The notes: a model not told the origin generated them from the letters alone. A stretch of DNA of 64,000 nt from Alteromonas oceanisediminis (GCF_018474025.1 NZ_JAHCTA010000011.1:1-64000), one strand, 5' to 3'; shown: positions 38,395-47,446, numbered from the stretch's first letter. Made by a program: numbers and translations.

Positions 38395-39545
38395 CGTTCA
38401 AAAGTTACGATGGCAGGGAATTAGGAGTGCAACCAGTTGACTACTTAAATATTGGATGGCGAAGCACCTTACTACTTTGCCTTATCTGCCCGATTTGTTT
38501 AAGTGCCTTTACTTTAATTTTACGTAAAGTTGAAGCTGCCGCTAGTCTATACCTAGGGCTATTTCTGCTAATATTTTGTTTAAACGCTGTTCCTCAAGTC
38601 ATTGGATTTGCTGGATTCTATCAGGCATATCCGTGGCTTACCTTTGCTCCGTTTAATAATGAGTTGTGGCTTGGACCACTTTTGCTTTTACACACACTTA
38701 AATTAACAAAACGTCCAGTGCCACGCTACGTTAGACTTCTGTTTATTTCCGCACTCATTCAAACAAGCTACTACACAATTTTATTCTTGGGAATTGAAAC
38801 CTATCAGGATAAGTTTGCATATAGCTCTGCCGTTCACAATGTGTTTATCTCTCCCATTGAATCAATATGCACAGTTACAGTGTCTCTATTTTGCTGTTTT
38901 AAGGCATTTTTATACGCACGTCGATATACGCGAGAATTGCTCGATTTGGAAAGCGATCAAGAGTCGTTTGATGTAAGCTGGTTAACTTGGATGGCTGGAT
39001 TAGTTGGAACGCTCGTAGTCTTGTGGTCCACTTTTGAATTGTTTCATCGATTTGTCGAAGAGTTTAGCTATCCAGCGCAGTATCCGTTTCACCTGATCTT
39101 TCTTGCAATTATTATGGTGCTTGGACAAAAAGCCGTCTCTTCGATACGGCTCCCTTTTCCAGAGCCGCTGCCAACTGCAAATGAGCAAAACATTTCTGAA
39201 GAAGTTTTAAAAGAGACAAGCCTAATAGACAAAATAAAAGACGGACTCGAAAAAGACTGTTGGTATTTGCGACACCAGTTTTCTTTAAGCGACATGGCAC
39301 GTGCACTTGGAAGTAATGAAACGTATATTTCCAAAGCAATAAATGTTGGCTTTGGGAAAAATTTTTCCAGTTTGATAAACGAAGCACGAGTGAATCATGC
39401 TAAACGGCTAATACAGCATGATCCCACTATTTCTTTATCTGACTTGATGCACGAATCCGGTTTTAATTCTAAAGCAAGTTTTAACAGATCATTCAAGTTA
39501 ATAGCTGGTATTACACCGAGCGCATATCAATTATCACTTAGATAG
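38391..39545 (+). CDS. Membrane-anchored AraC-family regulator
   Basis: 384 residues from TTG (38391), overlapping the preceding stop. About seven hydrophobic helices occupy residues ~20-240 (LLCLICPICLSAFTLIL, LYLGLFLLIFCLNAVPQVIG, and others), then a linker and a C-terminal AraC helix-turn-helix (FSLSDMARALGSNETYISKA, LSDLMHESGFNSKASFNRSF). It is a one-component sensor that would bind DNA from the membrane, plausibly sensing a signal made or cut by the two S41-like proteins. The order suggests one operon from 34854. Confidence 0.85.
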   Translation: MTFKSYDGRELGVQPVDYLNIGWRSTLLLCLICPICLSAFTLILRKVEAAASLYLGLFLLIFCLNAVPQVIGFAGFYQAYPWLTFAPFNNELWLGPLLLLHTLKLTKRPVPRYVRLLFISALIQTSYYTILFLGIETYQDKFAYSSAVHNVFISPIESICTVTVSLFCCFKAFLYARRYTRELLDLESDQESFDVSWLTWMAGLVGTLVVLWSTFELFHRFVEEFSYPAQYPFHLIFLAIIMVLGQKAVSSIRLPFPEPLPTANEQNISEEVLKETSLIDKIKDGLEKDCWYLRHQFSLSDMARALGSNETYISKAINVGFGKNFSSLINEARVNHAKRLIQHDPTISLSDLMHESGFNSKASFNRSFKLIAGITPSAYQLSLR

Positions 39546-39716
39546 ATGCCTTCTTCGTGCATAATTTGAGGTGGATGGTTTTGATAACCGAGAATAATTG
39601 TATTTGATGGTTCTGTGGAGCCTATCAAAGCTAGCCAATAAACGTCCGCTTTGCATAGTCTGCGATCGTTCTTAAATACAATGTTTCATATAGGCTGACT
39701 GACCGTTATATTGTCT

Positions 39717-39847
39717 AAAGCAGACTGCCGCCAGAGCGGCGGTGACGGACTGGTATTCGCTCTTAGGAGATCCTTGCCTTCGCAAGGATGAGGGGCTGGT
39801 TATCGCTCACTACAGATCTAATGTAAAAAATACTGACAGTCTGCTTT
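39717..39847. repeat. Structured intergenic element with nested inverted repeats
   Basis: Outer arms AAAGCAGACTG (39717-39727) and CAGTCTGCTTT (39837-39847) are exact complements. Inside are hairpins GCCGC-CAGA-GCGGC (39727-39740) and ATCCTTGC-CTTC-GCAAGGAT (39770-39789). It lies about 170 bp after the AraC gene and encodes no protein. Confidence 0.5.
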
Positions 39848-39871
39848 CAGGAATAGTTTTTAAAAACTGAA

Positions 39872-39954
39872 TGACTGCAAATGGCACAAACCAGATACCT
39901 GCCTACGCAGGCATGACGGACTGCAAATGGCACTAAGCAGATACCAGCCTGCGC
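39872..39954 (+). repeat. REP-like palindromes, the second split by IS4
   Basis: First unit: TGCAAATGGCACAAACCAGA then TACCTGCCTACGCAGG, the inverse of the element at 29424. Second unit: TGCAAATGGCACTAAGCAGA then TACCAGCCTGCGC, which continues at 41421 (GCCTGCGCTGGTATGACGG) beyond the IS. Rejoined, its centre ACCAGCCTGCGCTGGT is a near-palindrome. Confidence 0.6.
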
Positions 39955-41420
39955 TTAATACTGTTCGTTTAAGCACTTTTAATAGTGTGTTTTGCTTTTT
40001 TAGTAGAGTATTTCCGTACGACATCTATCTTCTTTTCTCTTGGGTTAGAGCGCCGTTTTTCTTTCGGCAATATGAAGTCTTTCAGCACGTGCGTTATGTC
40101 TTTCATTCTTGCTGGAATAGTGTGTAAGCTTTTTGTAGACGCTATCATATGGTAGTCATACAGAACAATGCGCAAGGCCGCGGTAAAGCTTATTCTCGTG
40201 GGTCTTATTCCCACCTCAACGGCGGTCAATGCTATCTCATATCGCACGAGATTGTAGGCGATGAGCATGCCATATAACTCTTGATATACCAGGTCCTTTT
40301 TCTTGCTACGAAGCGTTAATGCATTTTGCAGCATCGATACTTTCACTTCGCGATAACCCAGTTCTATTTCCCAGCGTTCTTTATATAAGTTAATGATATC
40401 TTTCGCTTGATACTCTTCATGGGGCAGGTTCGTCGCAATTTTGACTTCTTTGTTACGACCTATTTTGAAGGTAATGAGCCGCATATTCCAATGCTTTGGT
40501 AAGGATTTATCCTTTCTTCTTGCGCTACTTAGATCACGCTCAACATAGGCGTCATTAGCCGCATACTTTTGTTTCATCGTGTATTTAAGGTCTTTTTTAA
40601 TAGGGGTTATCCAGAACCTTTGATGTCCGTGATTCTCTATGTCAATCAGCAGCTTAGCGGAGTGATACAATTTATCCATGAGCAAGATACTCTTGCCTGG
40701 CACGCTCGCTTGCAGTTTCGCGGCGTGGCTTAATTCAGACTCATTAAATTCAGAGGCTTGTGCATGTAATATCAAATGATTACGGACATTCATTAGGCAA
40801 GTCAACCGCATAACGGGGTAGCCTGATTTCGCATCACTTTGGTTTAGCACTGAGCCAAAGTGTTCCCTTAGTTCCGGTGTATCTTCTGTACGCAATGTTG
40901 TGCCATCAATCGACAATACTTGCAAACCATTCCAGTTATCATCTACATGGGTTTGATTGTTCCAATGCTGTGCACTCAATTCAAACAGCTCTTTGACTGG
41001 CTTAAATCCTAGGCGTTGTCTTGCATTGCTTAGCGAACTTCTCGCGGCCAATAGATCATTATTCAGTCCTGCTGAGTTAAATGCTAAGCGGGTAGCCACC
41101 TCTTGTATCGACTCTTGACGTAACAGTGACATGCCAACAACAAGCCTTAATACTTGCTTCGGTGGTAATTTCCTTCGTCTGAGAGAAACGTTGTCACTTA
41201 GCGAAAGCGCTTGCTCCAACCACTGAGAAGGCAGCGGAGCATTAAATACACTAACGTTATGGTGAAGATGTTCTTCAGAAAAAACAGCGGCAAGATCTTG
41301 AGCGAGCATGGTGGCCTGGTAATAACAAGAAAAGACTAGTTTGATCCCATTATCGGCCTAGTCAAGTCATTATCTAAGCCACTAAAACCATGTATTTAAG
41401 TCTTAAACGATCAGTATTAA
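39955..41420 (-). mobile_element. IS4-family insertion sequence
   Basis: 1466 bp. The ends read TTAATACTG(T/A)TCGTTTAAG inward, 19 bp with one mismatch. Flanks show the 8-bp duplication GCCTGCGC (39947-39954 and 41421-41428). It carries one intact transposase gene and sits in the centre of a REP-like palindrome. Confidence 0.9.
39969..41309 (-). CDS. IS4-family transposase
   Basis: 446 residues, intact. DDE catalytic regions are visible: VLSIDGTTLRTEDTPE, SILLMDKLYHSAKLLIDIE, and YKERWEIELGYREVKVSMLQ, which is the YREK signature of the IS4 family. The gene fills the element between its terminal repeats. It catalyses cut-and-paste transposition. Confidence 0.95.
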   Translation of the reverse strand: MLAQDLAAVFSEEHLHHNVSVFNAPLPSQWLEQALSLSDNVSLRRRKLPPKQVLRLVVGMSLLRQESIQEVATRLAFNSAGLNNDLLAARSSLSNARQRLGFKPVKELFELSAQHWNNQTHVDDNWNGLQVLSIDGTTLRTEDTPELREHFGSVLNQSDAKSGYPVMRLTCLMNVRNHLILHAQASEFNESELSHAAKLQASVPGKSILLMDKLYHSAKLLIDIENHGHQRFWITPIKKDLKYTMKQKYAANDAYVERDLSSARRKDKSLPKHWNMRLITFKIGRNKEVKIATNLPHEEYQAKDIINLYKERWEIELGYREVKVSMLQNALTLRSKKKDLVYQELYGMLIAYNLVRYEIALTAVEVGIRPTRISFTAALRIVLYDYHMIASTKSLHTIPARMKDITHVLKDFILPKEKRRSNPREKKIDVVRKYSTKKAKHTIKSA

Positions 41421-41522
41421 GCCTGCGCTGGTATGACGGTCGGCCAATGGCACGAAGCCGCCTGTATGGTTTGGTCAAGCTCTGTATATAGAAAAAATAA
41501 GATTGAGTTCAGACTAATTCAT

Positions 41523-41729
41523 TTAATGTAATACCGTATTAAACTGCACTATTAATCTTTCACCATCGGTCAATTGCACGGTCATAGCCCAGTGCATGAC
41601 CGCTTGGTTACAACTCCCCAGAAAAAACACACCTTGGTAAGACCTATCCGAACTCTGCGTAGGAATAACCGGCGTCTTGCCCATAAACATATCTATGCCT
41701 TCAATCCACCCTTGTGTACAACCGCGCAT
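41523..41729 (-). CDS. Hypothetical protein or fragment (about 68 aa)
   Basis: The frame ends in GVFFLGSCNQAVMHWAMTVQ then LTDGERLIVQFNTVLH, which reads as ordinary protein. The start is unclear: an ATG at 41768 would overlap the opposing gene by 55 bp, and the ATG at 41729 overlaps less. No family recognised. It may be a 5'-altered leftover. Confidence 0.3.
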   Translation of the reverse strand: MRGCTQGWIEGIDMFMGKTPVIPTQSSDRSYQGVFFLGSCNQAVMHWAMTVQLTDGERLIVQFNTVLH

Positions 41730-41911
41730 GGACAGGTGATGTTGAAGAGCAATCAATAGCACGCACAACTCGCCCCGATCAAGTACGACAAGTCTATGTC
41801 GAATACGCTCATCTGAAAGGTAGTATCGACGAATACATGGCTATGCTGGTGGATTGGAAAGTCGCCGCGGCACGCGCAGGACTCGAATATCATCAAAGCC
41901 TTGTTGCGTAG
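41714..41911 (+). pseudogene. C-terminal fragment of a SNF2-like helicase
   Basis: 65 residues from GTG. EEQSIARTTRPDQVRQVYVE resembles helicase motif VI (Q...R..R..Q), followed by GSIDEYMAMLVDWKVAAA, which is the usual end of SNF2-type helicases (GTIDE......K). The helicase core is absent, so this is the remaining 3' end. Confidence 0.4.
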
Positions 41912-41987
41912 ATAACGTTAACGTTTTGATTTAAATATATTTATGACATAACATGGGCTTACAGGGACGTACTACAGGAAATCATTC

Positions 41988-42659
41988 GTGCTCAAGACAA
42001 TATCAGTCTTCGTTTTGCTTACACTTTCACATATAGCACATGGCGTAATCATCGACCATGATTACGTTATTGATGATAGTTTTCTAGATACCGAGACCGG
42101 TTTGGTCTGGATGGATTATGGTGTCAATAATGGGATGTCATTTAACGAGGTGATGTTAGAGTTAAATGTTGGTGGTTTATATGAAGAGTGGCGCCTACCA
42201 ACTACAGATGAGGTGTATAGGCTCTGGGAATCGGTGATCGCGCTAGACATATACACACCAACATCTGTTTATAGCAGTTTTTTAAACCCAAGCAACCCAG
42301 AAATCTTAGATAGAAATCCATCATCCCCGTATTTCAATACGATTGGGCAGATGACGGCAGATACCCCTACATTGACAATTTCTAGTGATTATTCGGCGGT
42401 AATGTGGTTTCAAGGCACTTATGAACTGGCCGCCACATCAGTTAGTATTTCTTTCGAAAAATTTTACTTGCACATTTATGATGGATTATCGCCATCTGAT
42501 CCGAATTATCAGAGTGTCCTAGCAGATCCAGACGTTGCTCTTGATTACATTGGTACGTATCTTGTCTATAAACAAGATGTCAACGAACCAACTACGATAG
42601 CGATTTTATTGATAGCACTTGTTATGTTAATGCGGAAGCGCTTGTTTCGATTAAAATAG
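41988..42659 (+). CDS. PEP-CTERM-like exported protein
   Basis: 223 residues. A signal peptide (TISVFVLLTLSHIAHG) is followed by a mature part with TETGLVWMDYGVNNGMSFNE and GGLYEEWRLPTTDEVYRL, as in many PEP-CTERM secreted proteins. The C-terminus NEPTTIAILLIALVMLMRKR is a PEP-CTERM-like sorting signal: an EP motif, then a helix, then Arg-rich. An exosortase would cut it, but none is in the window. Confidence 0.65.
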   Translation: MLKTISVFVLLTLSHIAHGVIIDHDYVIDDSFLDTETGLVWMDYGVNNGMSFNEVMLELNVGGLYEEWRLPTTDEVYRLWESVIALDIYTPTSVYSSFLNPSNPEILDRNPSSPYFNTIGQMTADTPTLTISSDYSAVMWFQGTYELAATSVSISFEKFYLHIYDGLSPSDPNYQSVLADPDVALDYIGTYLVYKQDVNEPTTIAILLIALVMLMRKRLFRLK

Positions 42660-42740
42660 TATCTATCAAATCCGTAACTAAATGACCTCTAGACATGGAT
42701 ATAAGCTGCTGTGTTTGCAGGGATAACAAGACTTATACAC

Positions 42741-42910
42741 ATGCTTATCCCATGAAACGGTGGATATGTTCTCTTAGCCATTGAGTGGCGCGTTCTGCGG
42801 CGTCACTCACAATGTCCTTTTTAGCGTAATTTAGGACGTTTCCATGAAACACGTTCCAGGGTAGGGGAATTGTTGCTAAGGTAATTTGGTGTTCAAACCT
42901 TGAAAATAGG
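42741..42910 (-). pseudogene. Gene fragment (ATQWL-type small protein)
   Basis: An open frame without a start reads QITLATIPLPWNVFHGNVLN then AKKDIVSDAAERATQWLREH to a stop. A TAG precedes the recognisable part. The ERATQWL segment resembles KHATQWL in the broken gene at 52016-52195, so both may derive from one small family carried by integrative elements. Confidence 0.35.
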
Positions 42911-42913
42911 TAG

Positions 42914-43081
42914 GTGCATGAAGTCTGCTACGATGAAGAAACAGCGGAACTTAGACTTCAGCTAGCTAACCGGTATTACAACTACTGTGATGTCCCGCTC
43001 TCGATGTATCGCTCTTTGCTTAGCGCCAGCTCAAAAGGCAGCTATTTCAATCAAGCAATTAAAGGCCGCTATCTCTGTTAA
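42914..43081 (+). CDS. KTSC-domain small protein
   Basis: 55 residues from GTG (42914): EVCYDEETAELRLQLANRYY then NYCDVPLSMYRSLLSASSKG, then SYFNQAIKGRY. This is the KTSC domain pattern (YD...L.L.F..G..Y.Y..VP..VY..L..A.S.G.YFN..I...Y). The domain's role is poorly known, and it often occurs in mobile elements. It lacks the domain's lysine opening. Confidence 0.55.
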   Translation: MHEVCYDEETAELRLQLANRYYNYCDVPLSMYRSLLSASSKGSYFNQAIKGRYLC

Positions 43082-43137
43082 GGTGATGCCGTTTTACTCG
43101 CTGTAGCGCTGACTGTTAACCGATGTGGTGATTGAGC

Positions 43138-43434
43138 TTAAATGACCAGCTCACAATCGGCATCAAACTCTACCATTCTATAGCCTGCCACCAAGCAGTC
43201 AGCCAATAATGCATTGAAGTCGTCAGAAAAACCGTCGCGGTGGTTGTACTCAGGTTCATTATAAAGTTTGACCCACCAGCCTGTATCCCGCGATTGGATC
43301 ATGCCTTCGGCCGAGTCTCGGCCAAGAATATCGAGTTGCTTGTGGTCTGACTCGTTGATGCTTTGCGTACTTAAACAAACGGTCTTGTAATTCTCTGTTG
43401 AACTTTGCAATACGTTGATGCGAGATTGGCCCAT
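43138..43434 (-). CDS. DUF5983-like protein
   Basis: 98 residues; MIQSRDTGWWVKLYNEPEYN then FSDDFNALLADCLVAGYRMVEFD. This matches the small DUF5983-type proteins found in plasmids and integrative elements. An ATG with an AGGAGC site. No catalytic motif. Function unknown. Confidence 0.5.
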   Translation of the reverse strand: MGQSRINVLQSSTENYKTVCLSTQSINESDHKQLDILGRDSAEGMIQSRDTGWWVKLYNEPEYNHRDGFSDDFNALLADCLVAGYRMVEFDADCELVI

Positions 43435-43539
43435 GAACGGCTCCTACTAAAAGAAAAGACCATTCAATTATCGCTAGATGACGTTATCTGGCCATATTTC
43501 TAGAGCAAGCCCATCAACCTTATCACAGCGCCTTAAATC

Positions 43540-44367
43540 CTATCGCCTTCGCAATTTTACTGCTGTCCCTGTAGCCACCACAAAAAGCATGGATTTGCCC
43601 CCGCCGGAGTATTGGCTTATGTCGAAATCTATGGCCACGATAGCATTACCACCAAGTGCAAGTGCTTCGCGTTTTAGCTCCTCGATGACCTCTTCTTGCG
43701 CTTCCTTTAATGTGTTTTGAATGCTGGAGCTTCGACCACCTAACTTGTCACTCCACCCCGTAAAGTAGTCTTTGATGACGTTAAGACCGTGTGCGGATTG
43801 GGCTGATATGACGCCAAGGCGAGTTTCAATCGGCAGGTTAACGGCCATTTCTGTCGTGACCATTACGCCCATATCTTCATGAGCACTTTTATTAGTATCG
43901 AACGCGAGACGGGTGCTTTGTTGCTGCTTAAAAGTTTCCATCGCCCGCAACAACACGGCATTGTTATCAGCATCCAACGAGCACAGGCGCTGACCGTTGT
44001 GCTCAATATCCACCATCTCGCCTGCCATCTCGAAGCTGAGATTGGCAAAGCCGTATTCGTCGCCGCTGTCAGAACACAACACGCCTTTACCCACCAACCA
44101 GGTGCGCTCATCACAGCAGGTGATATTCTGCACGACCAGAGGCGGAATGTATTGGCTGGTGGTCTCAAAATTAAACAGGATTTCGTAGTAATCGTCTTCG
44201 TGGACAAAGAAGCTATCTACGTGTTTTCCTTGATGGAAAATACACAAAGTCTTGTCGGCTTGGCTGTAATGCAACACGGTGTCGTCAATATGATAATCTT
44301 TTGCTTCGATTCGATCGTGGATGACCGATTCCCGAAAACAAAATCGTTGCTGCTCAGCTGCACCCAT
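43540..44367 (-). CDS. YbjQ-domain protein with N-terminal extension
   Basis: 275 residues. The C-terminal ~105 residues are a YbjQ (heavy-metal-binding-like) domain: TRLGVISAQSAHGLNVIKDY, then LKREALALGGNAIVAIDFDI, then the end SMLFVVATGTAVKLRRR. The N-terminal ~165 residues hold cysteines (NITCCDERTWLV) but no family I recognise. YbjQ alone is about 105 residues, so this is an enlarged form. No signal peptide. The metal link is a family name, not proven. Confidence 0.65.
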   Translation of the reverse strand: MGAAEQQRFCFRESVIHDRIEAKDYHIDDTVLHYSQADKTLCIFHQGKHVDSFFVHEDDYYEILFNFETTSQYIPPLVVQNITCCDERTWLVGKGVLCSDSGDEYGFANLSFEMAGEMVDIEHNGQRLCSLDADNNAVLLRAMETFKQQQSTRLAFDTNKSAHEDMGVMVTTEMAVNLPIETRLGVISAQSAHGLNVIKDYFTGWSDKLGGRSSSIQNTLKEAQEEVIEELKREALALGGNAIVAIDFDISQYSGGGKSMLFVVATGTAVKLRRR

Positions 44368-44594
44368 ACTTGTTCCTCAAACGTTGTTATAAGGTCAACT
44401 GTAATGCAAAATCAACCGAGTGCAGAAATTAGACTCCTACATAACGATAGCTCTAAGAATTTAAGAACGAAAACGAGCAGAACTTTTTAAAGTGAGCACT
44501 ATGATTTGTGAAGTCAGAGTCTTTGATGTACCGATCTAAAAACGACGAATTTGAGAAGACGGTAGAAGGTACACGAGTCGTGAGTCGCTATTGA

Positions 44595-45221
44595 AGCTCG
44601 TTTAATGCCGCAGGCATTGCGGCTATTTGTAATGACGTCTTCGCCAAAGGTGCATCCACCGGTGAGGTTGCTCAGGTCGGTGACATTAATGAGCTAATAA
44701 GTCCGCGGAATGGAACCGTCGGCGATAGATTTCAAGCCATCCACACGATTGATTTAGTCGACCGCATGGCAGGCGGCAGCAATTCTTTAACGCATGCTAA
44801 CGTTGAGTATGATGACGCGATACTCAACATTAAGTACTACGCCAATAGCCACCTTTTTGCCGATACGTACAACCCTGTCCAGCGCTTATTTTTTGTCAAT
44901 GGTTCAGTTAGTGGTAAAAAGACAGATTTCAATGAGTCTCGGTTACAACTGTCCCCGGGCAATGATGGGTCTGGCTGGGGCCTGACAGATGCTGGAGAGT
45001 GGGCTAGTTCCTATCTGTATCTAGCCGATAGTACAGGTAACGTATTCGATTACCTTCTTACCACCAAAACCTTCGACAATCTCATTCCGCAGTCGCTAAA
45101 CATCAGTGATTTTTCGTTTGGCTACATGGATTTATGGGTGAACAGCGAGAATGACATGCGCTTATCCGGCAATAGCATTGGCGGCGATATCGTGGATATT
45201 CGCAGTGATGTGGCACAGTGA
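44595..45221 (+). pseudogene. Secreted-type protein lacking a start (PEP-CTERM-like cargo)
   Basis: The frame is open from 44595 (FNAAGIAAICNDVFAKGAST, then GEVAQVGDINELISPRNGTV) through MAGGSNSLTHANVEYDD to 45221. The first in-frame ATG is only at 44766, after sequence that already reads as protein. It resembles secreted beta-rich proteins of the PEP-CTERM type but has no signal peptide and no sorting tail, so the 5' end, and perhaps also the 3' end, is lost. Confidence 0.5.
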
Positions 45222-45267
45222 TAAGTCTCTTACTAAGCAATCAAGTGTCAGACTGAGCTATTGAGAT

Positions 45268-45371
45268 TCATACAGCGGCTTCATTTAATATGTCACGTTC
45301 CTCCGTTACTCGTTTCATGACTTGCTCGTCGCTTGGATCTTAAATTCTTCGGAGTAGCGTTTTCCGCTCAT
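45268..45371 (-). pseudogene. IS3-family OrfA remnant
   Basis: From ATG 45371 the frame reads MSGKRYSEEFKIQA, the usual start of IS3 OrfA. A different frame a few bases on reads MKRVTEERDILNEAAV, the family's C-terminal motif (LKRVTEERDILKKAA). The middle is deleted. Confidence 0.55.
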
Positions 45372-45503
45372 TACAACACCTCATAGTTTATGCAATTATA
45401 AAGCTATAAAGTGTCTAGTGCGCTAGGGTCTTACCATAACTGATATTGGAACAAGTTAAAAACTCTCAAAGTTTTATTTAATTTGATTGGAGGTAAAATA
45501 GAA

Positions 45504-45942
45504 ATGTCTGAGCAAAGTAACCATATTTATCTAAATGCAAAAGCAGTTCCTTAATATTGCAAGGTATGCAGAGGAAAGTGCGGATTTAGCTACTATTTAC
45601 ATTGCGGTTGTATGCAACTATGCCTTGGCCATTGAACTTTACTTAAAGTCACTAGATACAAATGTACTTCCTAAAACTAGTGAAATAAAATCTAATGCTC
45701 GCGGCCATGATCTTGAAAAACTTTTTCTTTCGCTTCCTCCTTCTGATCAAACAAAACTTGCAGACAAATTCTACACATTAGAAGGACAAGAACTAAAAGT
45801 TCTTCTGGTTACTTGTAAAGATTATTTCGTGAAGAGCAGATATGCACATGAACCTCAATCAAAAATTCCTTACCAAATATCGCAGATACGTTCGTTGGCT
45901 GATGGTATCGATAAATCAGTCGAAAACTGGAATGTAGAATAA
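45504..45942 (+). pseudogene. Small HEPN-like protein, frameshifted near the start
   Basis: A GGAGG ribosome site precedes ATG 45504 (MSEQSNHIYLNAK), but that frame stops at about 45554. Frame +2, from ATG 45535, gives 135 residues: ARYAEESADLATIYIAVVCN, YALAIELYLKSL, RGHDLEKLFLSL, VKSRYAHEP. The YALAIE(L/F).LKSL-RGH-LE.LF pattern resembles small HEPN-like proteins. A one- or two-base shift near 45545 probably separates the real start from the body. Confidence 0.5.
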
Positions 45943-45976
45943 TAGAAAACTACGCAATCAGCCTTAAGGGAAAATT

Positions 45977-46183
45977 ATGAATTTACTTAATCTAAATGAT
46001 GTTATGACAATGGAATTGTCTGAGATTGATGAGTTGTTATCGCTTCACAAAGCTGAGTTGAAACAAGGCTATGTTCTAAACCAGAACAATCAAAAAGAAG
46101 CTATCGATTATGTGAATTTTACTTCTGTTGTTGAGACATTAGAGCGAGCAAAAAACCTTAAAACAGCACATAAAGCGCAATAG
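45977..46183 (+). CDS. Small helical protein, paralogue A
   Basis: 68 residues, MNLLNLNDVMTMELSEIDEL then SLHKAELKQGYVLNQNNQKE. It is almost identical to the 65-residue protein at 48898-49095. Start with GGGAAAA-like upstream sequence. Helical, no known domain. The repeat of this gene around four other small genes suggests a duplicated cassette. Confidence 0.6.
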   Translation: MNLLNLNDVMTMELSEIDELLSLHKAELKQGYVLNQNNQKEAIDYVNFTSVVETLERAKNLKTAHKAQ

Positions 46184-46192
46184 GAAATATCG

Positions 46193-46354
46193 GTGAAAAA
46201 AGAGCCGCCTTTGGTGCTTGTTAAAACATGGTATGAACTGCTCCTTAATGCCGAAGATGATGATTCTCGTGGACATGCACAAAAGATGTTGTTGGGAGCA
46301 TTTGGATCTGAACAAGCAGTTGCCGAATACTTGAAGCTTCATAAAATAATTTAA
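46193..46354 (+). CDS. Small hypothetical protein (53 aa)
   Basis: From GTG 46193 (preceded by AGGAAA): KKEPPLVLVKTWYELLLNAE, then SRGHAQKMLLGAFGSEQAVA. The stop overlaps the ATG of the next gene (TAATG), so they are coupled. Not recognised. Confidence 0.5.
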   Translation: MKKEPPLVLVKTWYELLLNAEDDDSRGHAQKMLLGAFGSEQAVAEYLKLHKII

Positions 46355-47238
46355 TGGGAAACACGATGAACATACTTTCTGAGGATGGAAAATCAGTAAT
46401 AAGTCTAAAAAGCTGGGAGGAGGTGTTCGAAAGACCTGGCTTCAAGAGAGGGGTAAACCCCACTGAAGTTAAGCTGAAACGTATCATCGGGAAGTACGAT
46501 TTTAGCGATGAAAACCACTGTGGACTAAGTTCATGCAATACATCACATAAAAAGGGTTACTTGGTGGTCTGTTCAAGTAACATCGAAACCAACATTGGTC
46601 ATAAATGTGGGAAAAAACACTTTGGAGTGGACTTTAATGAACTGGAGCGTACTTTCCGTAAAGATATTAATGTTCGAAATGCCAGAGAAAATATACAACG
46701 AAGGATTGGAGAGCTTGAATTTATCCGTGAGCGTGTAAACCGCATGTATAAACCTGAAGGGTTAGAGCTTTTCTGTCGCGTAAGAAATCTTAGAGAGAGC
46801 AAGGAAGGCATTACCGGAGCTCTGCGCGTCAAATTAGAACGTCGAGCAAAGAGTGGTGATGAGAAGGTTTATGACTCTGTAAAAGCCTCTGAAGCGGACA
46901 TCGTTCTTGAAGAAGAAAAGCGAGGTAGAGAGCTTACCGATAATGAAAAGGAGCTGTTAACAGTGAGCCTCCCCGTAGGCATAATCTATGGAGTGCGGGC
47001 TTTTAATACTTATAGTGTCATTAAAGACATACTTCATGACGATATGCCAAGCTTACTTGATGAGCTTGACCAGCTAGATACCTCAATGCTCTCAGATACT
47101 CAGTTAATTGACTGGTCAAAGAGACTTAATGGCATAGATAAAAATCTATTGGCTGCCCAAGATGCTATCGAAGACTGTAAGCGATTCTTAGTCGATAGTA
47201 ATATCAAATTCATTAAACAATATGAGCAACTCATCTAA
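46354..47238 (+). CDS. Hypothetical zinc-binding protein (294 aa)
   Basis: A cysteine-rich N-terminal region (CGLSSCNTSHKKGYLVVCSS through IGHKCGKKHFG, about residues 56-90) looks like a zinc-binding domain. The rest is mostly helical, with a possible coiled coil around residues 100-200. MGNT or the second ATG (residue 5) could be the true start. Coupled to the small gene upstream. No family recognised. Confidence 0.5.
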   Translation: MGNTMNILSEDGKSVISLKSWEEVFERPGFKRGVNPTEVKLKRIIGKYDFSDENHCGLSSCNTSHKKGYLVVCSSNIETNIGHKCGKKHFGVDFNELERTFRKDINVRNARENIQRRIGELEFIRERVNRMYKPEGLELFCRVRNLRESKEGITGALRVKLERRAKSGDEKVYDSVKASEADIVLEEEKRGRELTDNEKELLTVSLPVGIIYGVRAFNTYSVIKDILHDDMPSLLDELDQLDTSMLSDTQLIDWSKRLNGIDKNLLAAQDAIEDCKRFLVDSNIKFIKQYEQLI

Positions 47239-47257
47239 GTGTGCGATAGAAAATACC

Positions 47258-47338
47258 ATGCCAAAAACAGTTAAATGCCCTGAATGTTTCTATCATAATG
47301 CACTTCTTGAAAACGAGAATGCAGAACCAGGCTGCTGA
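47258..47338 (+). CDS. Tiny zinc-ribbon-like peptide (26 aa)
   Basis: MPKTVKCPECFYHNALLENE then NAEPGC and stop. It has the CPEC knuckle of a zinc ribbon with a single later Cys, so it may be a broken longer ribbon. Too short to trust fully. Confidence 0.25.
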   Translation: MPKTVKCPECFYHNALLENENAEPGC

Positions 47339-47446
47339 ATATATGGCAAGTATCTATTGTCCTTCATGTTAGTCTGGCATGACCGATTTTGCGCCAATGC
47401 GAGATTCAGCCTAATAAGGCGTATATTAACAAGGTAGGAAATGTAG

